In this document: in pieces, positions 33,897 to 40,985 of the stretch | Layout: each line of letters begins with the position of its first letter | How positions within the stretch are numbered: the first letter of the stretch is position 1 | Assembly (NCBI RefSeq): GCF_025464955.1 | Contig: NZ_JAODNM010000030.1 | Coordinates: 186,001-250,000 of the forward strand | DNA: 64,000 bases | Direction: 5' to 3' | From: Amycolatopsis sp. | GTDB taxonomy: Bacteria; Actinomycetota; Actinomycetes; Mycobacteriales; Pseudonocardiaceae | Made by a program: the position numbers and the translations under genes | The notes under the pieces: model-generated | The model's database searches: none | Seen by the model: the letters and a program-made list of their open reading frames with translations, nothing else | Told to the model about the DNA's origin: nothing

Positions 33897-35383
33897 CCGC
33901 CTGGTGGATCTCATCGGCCACCGTCGTCCACGGACTGTTGCTGGCCACTCGGATTCTCGGCCCGCGGGTCGCCTCGGGGCGGCTGCTGGACCTGCACCGC
34001 TTCCTCGGGGTCCTCTCGGCCGTGTTCCTCGCCCTGCACCTGCTGACCTTGACCATCGACAAATGGGTGGACATCGGTCTGCCGCAGGTGCTGGTCCCGT
34101 TCACCTCCGGCTACCGCCCGGTCGCCGTGGCGTGGGGCGTGACCGCGTTCTACCTGATGGCGGCGGTCCTGCTCACCTCGCTGCTGACCGCGCGCATCCC
34201 GCGGACCTGGTGGAAAAACGTGCACCGGCTGGCGTTCGCGGTGTTCGTTCTCGTCACTGTGCACGCGCTGACCGCGGGAACCGACACGACACTGGCCCGG
34301 GGGAGCGCGGTCATCCTCGGCGGCCTGTTCATGTTCCTTGGCGCCTACCGCCTCCTGCGCGGGCGGCACCCCGACCAGCCGACGACGTCCACTCAGGACA
34401 CCGGATCCGCGATTTCGCCGCCAGGACGCCGAGAACCCGGTGAGTGGCCCGTGCGGGTCACCGAGTTGCGCTGGGCCGCCGAGGACGTCGTCGCGCTGCG
34501 CCTCGCCGCCGTCGATGGCGACCGGCTACCTGCGTGGGAACCGGGCGCGCACGTCGATCTCGTGCTGCCGTCGGGAAGAGTCCGCCAATACTCGCTGTGC
34601 GGCGATCCCGCCGACCGCGCCGGCTATCGGCTGGGGGTCCTGCGAGTGCCGGGCGGCCGCGGCGGCTCCAGCGAAATCCATCAGCTGCGCGCCGGACAAG
34701 CTATCGCCGTACGGGGTCCCAGCAACCATTTTCCGCTCACGCTGGCCGAGCACTATCTGTTTGTCGCGGGTGGCATCGGCATCACGCCGCTGTTGCCGAT
34801 GATCCGCCGAGTCGAGAGCGCCGGCATCGACTGGCAGCTCCTCTATGGCGGCCGATCTCGCGACAGCATGGCCTTCACCGACGAACTACCCGCTCCGACC
34901 GGCGACCGGATCCACCTCGTTGCCCAGGACACCGACGGACTTCCCGACCTCACTCGAGCGCTGTCGGCCACACCTGAGGGAGCGGTGGTGTACTGCTGCG
35001 GACCGGAAGCACTCATCGCCGCAGTCGAACAGGCCATGGCCGCGGACTTCCCGAACCGGCATCTGCACGTCGAACGCTTCGCCCCCCGACAGACCTCGAC
35101 CGGACCGCACACTACCGCGACGTTCGACGTCGAGTTGGCCCGCAGCGGCCGAGTCCTGGCCGTCCCGGCAGACCGCAGCCTCCTCGCGGTGATCCGCGAC
35201 GCCGTCCCTGCCGCGCTATCCTCGTGCGAGCAAGGTTTCTGCGGCACCTGCGAACTCCGCGTCCTGAACGGCACCCCCGACCACCGCGACGACGTACTGC
35301 CCGCAAGCGAGCGCGACCGCACCGATGTGATCTACCCGTGTGTTTCCCGCTCCCGCGGCCCGCGACTGGTCGTGGACCTGTAG
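33851..35383 (+). CDS. Ferric-reductase-like membrane domain fused to FAD/NAD and 2Fe-2S reductase
   Basis: A 510-residue three-part redox protein. Residues 1-165 have five helices with paired histidines (LHRFLG...LH in helix 2; VHRLAF...VHAL in helix 4), suited to bind heme. Residues 195-410 are a phthalate-dioxygenase-reductase-like FMN/FAD-NAD module (RQYSLCG, GGIGITPLLPMI, YCCGPEALI). Residues 420-510 are a plant-type ferredoxin (CEQGFCGTC, then YPCVSRS). It could carry electrons from NAD(P)H to or across the membrane. The GTG at 33851 has GAAAGG eight bases upstream; the longer frame before it is antiparallel noise over apbE. Confidence 0.88.
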   Translation: MDSQIWWYIARASGLTAWWISSATVVHGLLLATRILGPRVASGRLLDLHRFLGVLSAVFLALHLLTLTIDKWVDIGLPQVLVPFTSGYRPVAVAWGVTAFYLMAAVLLTSLLTARIPRTWWKNVHRLAFAVFVLVTVHALTAGTDTTLARGSAVILGGLFMFLGAYRLLRGRHPDQPTTSTQDTGSAISPPGRREPGEWPVRVTELRWAAEDVVALRLAAVDGDRLPAWEPGAHVDLVLPSGRVRQYSLCGDPADRAGYRLGVLRVPGGRGGSSEIHQLRAGQAIAVRGPSNHFPLTLAEHYLFVAGGIGITPLLPMIRRVESAGIDWQLLYGGRSRDSMAFTDELPAPTGDRIHLVAQDTDGLPDLTRALSATPEGAVVYCCGPEALIAAVEQAMAADFPNRHLHVERFAPRQTSTGPHTTATFDVELARSGRVLAVPADRSLLAVIRDAVPAALSSCEQGFCGTCELRVLNGTPDHRDDVLPASERDRTDVIYPCVSRSRGPRLVVDL

Positions 35384-35459
35384 CGGGACCGGCCCGTATC
35401 GAATCGTATGGTGGTGGCTGACATGTTTTCGGCGTGCCGACAGAGCGTGAAGGACGGGC

Positions 35460-35885
35460 ATGACGGGGTCGTTCTGGTGGGACCTGGTAATCAGCGTCGG
35501 CGTCGCGCTCGTCGTGGCGTGGCTGGCCCTAGTGCTGGTGCTGGCGCTCGTGCGCCCGAAAGGGGGTCTGCTGCGCGAAGCGCTGCGGTTGCTGCCCGAC
35601 GTGCTGCGGCTGGTGCGTCGACTGGCTGCCGACACGACGCTCCCGCGCGGGGTGCGGGTCCGGCTCGGCCTGCTGCTGATTTACCTCGCCTCGCCGATCG
35701 ACCTGATCCCCGACGTCATCCCTGTGCTCGGCTATGCGGACGACGCGATCATCGTCACCGCCGTCCTGCGCGGAGTCGTACGTCGCGCCGGCCTCGACGC
35801 GGTCCACGCGCACTGGCCAGGTACTGAGGACGGGTTCACAGTCCTGTGCCGCCTCACCGGCCTCCCCACGCCAGCGACGTCGTGA
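35460..35885 (+). CDS. DUF1232 (YkvA-like) membrane protein
   Basis: A 141-residue protein with one N-terminal helix (FWWDLVISVGVALVVAWLALVLVLALV) and the DUF1232 core GLLLIYLASPIDLIPDVIPVLGYADDAIIVTAVLR (P-I-D-L-I-P-D). The function of the family is unknown. It lies 76 bases after the reductase gene on the same strand and may be read through from that operon, or have its own promoter. Confidence 0.85.
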   Translation: MTGSFWWDLVISVGVALVVAWLALVLVLALVRPKGGLLREALRLLPDVLRLVRRLAADTTLPRGVRVRLGLLLIYLASPIDLIPDVIPVLGYADDAIIVTAVLRGVVRRAGLDAVHAHWPGTEDGFTVLCRLTGLPTPATS

Positions 35886-35908
35886 CTGCCACTGGCGTAC
35901 CTCACACG

Positions 35909-36616
35909 CTATTCGCCGGCAGGGAAGGTGAAACTTGACGGCACGGGCGCCGACGCCTGGGGGAGTCCGTACACCAGGGCGATTTCGTCGTGAGCGTTCA
36001 TCGTCAACGCGGCCGGGTTGCCCGGGCGCAGGTGGCCGTTGACGTAGGCACGGAGGGTCTTGCCTTCGGCGGTGTGCAGGGCACCGATGTTGTCGGCGGT
36101 GAGGCTGACACCCCACTCCGAGAAGAACTCGCCGAGGGTGAACACACGGGCCACCGGCGACTCGATGTGGATGACCCCGGTGGTGTCGTGGGTGTGCAGC
36201 GGGCTGATGCTGCCGCCGGCCTGGTCGATCCCGATCAGGCCGGGCACCTCGACTCCTCGGCCGTCGATGAGGACGTCGAGGTGGGCATGGATGTGTTCGA
36301 CGGTGCCCTCCGCGGACAGCATGGGCAGCCCGGCCGCACGGACCGCCCCGGCCGCGTCGGCGGGCGCTGGCCACGGCGGCGGGGTGTCGCGCCCGACCGC
36401 GGTGGTTGCCGGCGGCCCGCTCAAGTCCGGCGCGGCGGTGTCCGACCCTCCCCGGGAGTTGACGACCACGACGATCACCACGACCAGCAGGGCCACCACG
36501 ATCGCGGCGCCGCCGGCGAACAGCACCCCGCCGCGGCGCTGGCCCGACCGGGCCCGCGCGACTGCTTTCTGCGCGGACCGCGCCTGGGCGGACTTGGAGT
36601 TGTTCTTTCCTGCCAT
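35909..36616 (-). CDS. Membrane-anchored histidine-rich protein of the copper island
   Basis: A 235-residue protein: a basic cytoplasmic start (KNNSKSAQARSAQKAVARARSG), one helix (VLFAGGAAIVVALLVVVIVVVV), a proline-rich linker and a soluble domain from about residue 95. The domain has VEHIHAHLDVLIDG, SPLHTHDTTGVIHIESP and NIGALHTAEGKTL, that is H-x-H-x-H and repeated H-x-H pairs typical of metal sites. I know no characterised member. It is the third gene of the TlpA-CcdA operon, 36 bases after the CcdA stop, under operator 3. A role in binding copper outside the membrane is inference. Confidence 0.75.
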   Translation of the reverse strand: MAGKNNSKSAQARSAQKAVARARSGQRRGGVLFAGGAAIVVALLVVVIVVVVNSRGGSDTAAPDLSGPPATTAVGRDTPPPWPAPADAAGAVRAAGLPMLSAEGTVEHIHAHLDVLIDGRGVEVPGLIGIDQAGGSISPLHTHDTTGVIHIESPVARVFTLGEFFSEWGVSLTADNIGALHTAEGKTLRAYVNGHLRPGNPAALTMNAHDEIALVYGLPQASAPVPSSFTFPAGE

Positions 36617-36652
36617 GAGGTTCTCCTGTGCTGCGGGATTCGTTGATGGAAG

Positions 36653-37432
36653 TTACAGCGGGACGGTGAAACCGCTGATCGGGCCGCGGAGCCAGCCGAT
36701 GACCTCGCCCCACAGCCCGGTGACCAGCGCGACGCCGATGGCGATGAGGAACAGTCCGCCGACCTGCTGCACGCGGCGGATGTGCCGGCGTACCCAGCTC
36801 GTGGCTCCGACCGCCCACCGGGCGCCCAGGGCCAGGGCGATGAACGGCAACCCGAGGCCGAGGCAGTACGCGCTGATCAGCAGCAGGCCTCGTCCGGTGG
36901 TGGGGCCGACGTTGGTGCCGCTGGCGAGCGCGATCACTCCGGCCAGGGTCGGGCCGAGGCACGGGGTCCAGCCCAGCCCGTACACCGCGCCCAGCAGCGG
37001 TGCACCCCACAACCCGTCCCGGGGTTTGTGGCGCATTTTCATGCCGCGCTGCAGCAGTGGGAACGCGCCGAGGAACACCAGACCCATCGCGATGGTGATG
37101 ACCCCGCCGATGCGTTGCAGCAGTTCCTCGTTGGCCAGCAGCGCGTCGGAGACGCCCAGCACGGCCATCGTGGCGCCGATGAACACCACCGCGAACCCGG
37201 CGACGAACAGCATCGCGGCCCCGGCGACCCGCCACCGCCCGGAACTGCGCCGGGTCGCGCCGGCGGAATCGACGGGTGGGGCTTCCGCGCCGACCAGCCC
37301 GGCGAGGTAGGCGAGGTAGCCGGGGACCAGTGGCAGGCAGCACGGCGAGGCGAAGGACACCGCGCCGGCGGTGATCGCCAGCAGCGAGGCCAAGGCCAAC
37401 GGGCCGGACACGGCGACGTCGGTCAGGCTCAC
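36653..37432 (-). CDS. Cytochrome c biogenesis CcdA family protein
   Basis: A 259-residue protein with six or seven helices. The first cysteine helix is AVSFASPCCLPLVPGYLAYLAG and the second GWTPCLGPTLAGVIALAS; C-x-P and P-C-L motifs form the CcdA relay. It moves electrons outward to thioredoxin-like proteins, here the lipoprotein encoded just before it. The GTG start at 37432 overlaps the TlpA stop as GTGA. It is a paralogue of the CcdA at 26736, but differs clearly in sequence and length. Confidence 0.92.
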   Translation of the reverse strand: MSLTDVAVSGPLALASLLAITAGAVSFASPCCLPLVPGYLAYLAGLVGAEAPPVDSAGATRRSSGRWRVAGAAMLFVAGFAVVFIGATMAVLGVSDALLANEELLQRIGGVITIAMGLVFLGAFPLLQRGMKMRHKPRDGLWGAPLLGAVYGLGWTPCLGPTLAGVIALASGTNVGPTTGRGLLLISAYCLGLGLPFIALALGARWAVGATSWVRRHIRRVQQVGGLFLIAIGVALVTGLWGEVIGWLRGPISGFTVPL

Positions 37433-38067
37433 GACGTGACACCCCGTGAACCTGCCGACGCGGGCATTGGTTGCGGTGGCTCGGCGGCGAGGCGGTCGAC
37501 GACCGGCTGAAGGTCAGCGGCCAGCAGCGCCATGAGGAACACCGCGGCGACTCGGTGGTGGCGGTCCAGGACGATGGTGGAGGGAACGATGTTGCGGGGG
37601 TAGCCCTCCAGCGTGAGCAGGGACCGGCCGGGCGGGTCGTAGATCGAGGGATAGGTGACGCCGATGTTGCGGATGAAGTCCTGGGGCGCGCTGCGGGTGT
37701 CGTCGCGGACGTCAATGCCGAGCAGTGTCACTCCGGAGTTCTTGGTGTGATCGTAGACGCGTTGCAATTCGGGCATTTCCGCGCGGCACGGGCCGCACCA
37801 GGAGCCCCAGATGTTGAGCACGACCACCTTGCCAGGGTAGTCGGCCAGCCCGATGTGGGTGCCGGGGCGCAGCAGGTCGTCGCCGGAGATGTCCGGGCTC
37901 ACGCCGCGGGCGCTGGGCGGGTCGTAGAAGATTTTCGTCTTGCCGCCGGGCGCGACGAAGGAGAACGTCGAGCCCGGCGAGACGGCGTCGGTGCCGGTGC
38001 TGCACGCCGCGAGTGTCAGGGCGAGGGAGACACCGACGACGGCCCAGCGGCGATTTGTCCGCCTCAT
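37429..38067 (-). CDS. TlpA/ResA-type thioredoxin lipoprotein
   Basis: A 212-residue extracytoplasmic thioredoxin. The signal peptide ends in a lipobox (VSLALTLAACST, cysteine about residue 22). The catalytic motif W-C-G-P-C is in VVVLNIWGSWCGPCRAEMPELQRVYD and the cis-proline in PSTIVLDRHHRVAAV. It resembles actinobacterial ResA-like proteins that reduce cysteines of apocytochrome c or copper proteins. The ATG at 38067 has GAGGAG five bases upstream. It is the first gene of the operon under operator 3. Confidence 0.92.
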   Translation of the reverse strand: MRRTNRRWAVVGVSLALTLAACSTGTDAVSPGSTFSFVAPGGKTKIFYDPPSARGVSPDISGDDLLRPGTHIGLADYPGKVVVLNIWGSWCGPCRAEMPELQRVYDHTKNSGVTLLGIDVRDDTRSAPQDFIRNIGVTYPSIYDPPGRSLLTLEGYPRNIVPSTIVLDRHHRVAAVFLMALLAADLQPVVDRLAAEPPQPMPASAGSRGVTS

Positions 38068-38087
38068 GCCCACTCCTCACCCTTGAA

Positions 38088-38114
38088 ATACGTATCTACT
38101 ACGTAGATTAGTAG
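38088..38114. promoter_or_regulatory. BlaI/CopY-type operator, site 3 (degenerate)
   Basis: ATACGTATCTACT followed by ACGTAGATTAGTAG resembles sites 1 and 2, with one inserted base in the right half (GATTAGTAG against GATAGTAG) and a weaker left half. It lies 20 bases upstream of the TlpA start, where the promoter must be. Its position in front of the third redox operon supports a common regulon. Confidence 0.65.
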
Positions 38115-38220
38115 ACGGTCCGGGAGGAGTCCCTGGCACCCTGCGTACCTACACCTTCGGCTGGTTCACGCCGCTCGCCGCGATCTGGCCGCTGATCGCG
38201 CTTCTCGAACGTGCCGACGC

Positions 38221-39177
38221 TCAATCGTCAGTCTCGTTTTCGACGAGCAGTTCTCGGGTCCGTCGCCGCACCTCATCGCGTACGTCGTCCGGAGACAGCA
38301 CGCGGAGCGGGGTCGCGAGGCTGAGCAGGTACGTGGTGAGTTCGTCAGCATCCGAACCGCCGATGGTGACAACGGTCGCGTCGCCGCCATCGGCCTCGTG
38401 AACGCCACGATTCGGCGGGACTAGCTCAAGCGCCCGCTCCAGTGAAACCGGGAACCGGACTTTCGTGTAGAGCGGGTAGTTGCTGGTGAGCATGCGGGCG
38501 ACGAGCAGGGCGGCGTCGGGCGGGTGGGTGATCGACCTCGACTGGCCGATCGTGCGAGCTTCGGTGGCCCGATCGACGCGGAACGTCCGCCACTGTCCAC
38601 GTGCGACATCCAGCGCGACCAGGTACCACCGATGGCTGGTGCGCACCAGTTGGTAGGGATCGATTTCGCGGACGGTGTCCTTGCCGTTCATGTCGCGATA
38701 GGACAGTCGGACACGGGCGCCTTCCCGGCATGCGGTGGCCAGCTCCAGCAACACGGCCGGGCGGCCATGGCGTTCGACCGGCCTGGGGGTGTGCACGAAC
38801 GCCCCGTCCAGTTGAGCCAACCGGCGTGCGAGGCGCGCGGGCAGTAGCCGCTGGAGCTTCAGCAGTGCGGACATGGCGGCTTGATCGCTGCCGAGAACAC
38901 CGCTGAGCCCGACTTCGCGCAATGCCACCGCGACGGCGAACGCTTCTTCGTCGTCCAGGCTCAGCGGTGGCACGGTGGTGCCCGCGCTGAGGCGGTAGCC
39001 GCCCCACGGCCCCGCATCCGAGTCGATGCCGTAGCCGAGGTCTCGGAGCTTGGCGATGTCCCGCCGGATGGTGCGTTCGGTGACCTCCATCCGCTCCGCC
39101 AGGTCACGGTTCGTCCACGCCGGACGCGTCGACAGCAGCGATACCAGCCGAAGGAGCCGCGCTGATGTGCTGATCAC
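38221..39177 (-). CDS. YafY-type regulator (HTH plus WYL domain)
   Basis: A 318-residue regulator. The N-terminal HTH-11 is LLRLVSLLSTRPAWTNRDLAERMEVTERTIRRDIAKLRDLGYGI. The middle WYL domain has RLSYRDMNGKDTVREIDPYQLVRTSHRWYLVALDV (W-Y-L), and a WCX segment closes the protein. WYL domains sense small molecules or nucleotides. GTG start at 39177. It is divergent from a SnoaL-like gene and shares with it a perfect 43-base palindrome, its probable operator. Such pairs are common in actinomycetes. Confidence 0.92.
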   Translation of the reverse strand: MISTSARLLRLVSLLSTRPAWTNRDLAERMEVTERTIRRDIAKLRDLGYGIDSDAGPWGGYRLSAGTTVPPLSLDDEEAFAVAVALREVGLSGVLGSDQAAMSALLKLQRLLPARLARRLAQLDGAFVHTPRPVERHGRPAVLLELATACREGARVRLSYRDMNGKDTVREIDPYQLVRTSHRWYLVALDVARGQWRTFRVDRATEARTIGQSRSITHPPDAALLVARMLTSNYPLYTKVRFPVSLERALELVPPNRGVHEADGGDATVVTIGGSDADELTTYLLSLATPLRVLSPDDVRDEVRRRTRELLVENETDD

Positions 39178-39187
39178 ATCGGTCAGT

Positions 39188-39230
39188 CTAGGACGTGACC
39201 AGGACAGTAACTGTCCTGGTCACGTCCTAG
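39188..39230. promoter_or_regulatory. Perfect 43-bp palindrome, operator of the WYL regulator
   Basis: Arms 39188-39208 and 39210-39230 are identical in inverted orientation over 21 bases, around a single A. The core of each arm is CCAGGACAGT / ACTGTCCTGG with flanking GTGAC/GTCAC. It starts 11 bases in front of the regulator's GTG and lies upstream of the SnoaL gene, so it can control both. Confidence 0.85.
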
Positions 39231-39285
39231 CGTGTCGGTCATGAGTACTGGACAGCCCAGTCCGGCACCGAACGAAGGACCGGAC

Positions 39286-39708
39286 ATGACAATGGCAAAC
39301 CTGGACGACTTCAAAGCCCTCGACCCGTTCTTCCGCGCGATCGAGACAGGACTCGACGGGCTGGTCGACGGCGGACACTTCTTCGAACTTTTTGCCGACG
39401 ACGCCGTGACGGAGTACGTGGTGACGGTTCCCGGCTATCCGAGGAAGGTCGAGGGCCGGGACGGCCTGGCCGAGTTGTACCGCCACTACGGCGACACGAT
39501 CGTGCTGGAAAGCTTCAGCGACCTGAGGGTCCACCACGACCGGGAGGCGTCGGTCGTCGTCCTCGAGTACGCCGTGCACGGCAGGTTGGTGGCTAACGGA
39601 CGCCCTTACGGCAACCGCTTTGTCTCCGTGATCACCATCAAGGACCGCAAGGTGACGCAGTGGCGCGACTACCTCGACTCCTACGCCGTGATCCAGGCGC
39701 TCGGCTAG
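39286..39708 (+). CDS. SnoaL-like (NTF2-fold) protein
   Basis: A 140-residue NTF2-fold protein: ALDPFFRAIETGLDGLVDGGHFFELFADDAVTEYVVTVPGYPRKVEGRDGLAELYRHY, then ESFSDLRVHHD and VSVITIKDRKVTQWRDYLDSY. SnoaL-like proteins include cyclases, isomerases and ligand carriers; the activity here is unknown. I prefer the ATG at 39286, with GAAGGA six bases upstream; an ATG at 39241 would add 15 residues. The gene is divergent from the WYL regulator and is very likely its target. Confidence 0.85.
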   Translation: MTMANLDDFKALDPFFRAIETGLDGLVDGGHFFELFADDAVTEYVVTVPGYPRKVEGRDGLAELYRHYGDTIVLESFSDLRVHHDREASVVVLEYAVHGRLVANGRPYGNRFVSVITIKDRKVTQWRDYLDSYAVIQALG

Positions 39709-39723
39709 TTCCGCCGCCGGCCC

Positions 39724-39781
39724 TCAGGTTCCACCACCATCGCAACTCGACGGCGAGTTGCGTGGATCCGGGGAACCTCAG
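39724..39781. terminator. Nested palindrome between convergent genes (dispersed palindrome B, copy 2)
   Basis: The core is CGCAACTCG (39741-39749) against CGAGTTGCG (39754-39762). An outer pair, CTCAGGTTCC (39724-39733) and GGAACCTCAG (39772-39781), matches with one mismatch. Positions 39735-39762 match 15317-15344 with two differences. It follows the SnoaL stop by 15 bases and precedes the convergent dipeptidase stop, so it is probably a two-way terminator. Confidence 0.65.
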
Positions 39782-39810
39782 ACGACGCCCGGCGCGGCCG
39801 AGCGCAGCGG

Positions 39811-40985
39811 TCATGCCCAGACTTCCTTCAGCACCCGCAGGATGTTGCCGCCCAGCGCAGCCGCGATCTCGCTGTCGGAGAGCCCGTCTCGGACCAATTC
39901 CCCGCAGATGTTGCCGAAGTTCTCCGTCGGGTTCTCCAATCCGTCCACATAGGGCACTTTCTCGTGGGGCGGTCCGTCTCCTGTCGTCTTGCCGAGCAGG
40001 TGCCCGAACACGGTGTGAAGGCCGACGTGGTCGCCATAGAGAGTGTCGGGCCCGAACGCGACGTGCTCGATGCCGACCAGGTCCGCGCAGTACCGGAAAT
40101 GGTCCATGACCGAATGGATGTCGTGCAGGGGATGGCTACGCGACAAGGTGGTGTGCGGCGCCGCGGACATCCCGATCACCCCACCGGTCTCGGCGACGGC
40201 ACGTAACACGTCGTCGGGTTTCATCCGGCCGGTGTCCCAGACCGCCCGTGCACCGGCGTGCGTCATGAACACCGGATGCTCACTGGCGCCACAGACGTCC
40301 AGGCCGGTCCGGTCCGAGGAATGCGACACGTCGATGGCGAGCCCCAGCCGGTTCATCCGGGTGACCGCACGCCGCCCGAACGTGGTCAGGCCGCCGTCGG
40401 ACGGCTCGTTCAACCCGCTGCCGAGCGCGTTCGAGTCCGAGTACGCGATCCCGATCTGGCGCAGCCCCAGTCCGAAAAGGACGTCGAGCCGGTCGATCTC
40501 GTTCTCGATGGGGGTCGCCGCCTCCAGCCCGAACACCAGACCCACCTGCCCGGAGCGGTGTACCCGCTCGATGTCGGCGAGGGTCCGGATGACGGCCACG
40601 TCGTCCTGGTGTGCGATGTCCGCATGCCCAGGTCGGTGATGATGTCCTGCCAGCGCCACGGCGCGTTGCCGGTCACGCAGGCGGTGCCGTCCATCATGTT
40701 GTCGAACACCACGGTCATACCCGACGCCAGCAGCCCGGAGAAGGCCGTGTGCTGCCGTCCCGTGCGGTTGTAGTCCGGTGTCTCGCGCATGTCGCGGGGG
40801 AACCGCACCGGATGGTCGTGCAGGCTGATCACGATGTTGTCGTGCAGCAGCCGCGCGGAGCGTTCGGCCTCTGCCGCGGTCAGGTCCGCGGTGTACGGAG
40901 GAACCCGGCCGAACTCCGGTGCCAGGTCGAACTCAGGCAGATCGGTACCCGGCGAGAGGTAGCCGTAGGAGCGGTACTCGCTCAT
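39811..40985 (-). pseudogene. M19 membrane dipeptidase family gene with a frameshift
   Basis: Two overlapping frames together give one M19 dipeptidase. The first (40985 down to about 40620) holds the start MSEYRSYGYLSPG, IVISLHDHPVRFPRD with metal histidines, and GMTVVFDNMMDG. The second (about 40621 to 39811) holds DIAHQDDVAVIRTL, VFGLEAATPIENE, DVSHSSD, THAGARAVWD and GPDTLYGDHVG. They join if one G is added in ATGCGG-ACATC near 40620-40621. All metal ligands are otherwise present, so the break is recent or a sequencing error. The start overlaps the M20 stop as ATGA; it is the last gene of the creatininase operon. Confidence 0.75.
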
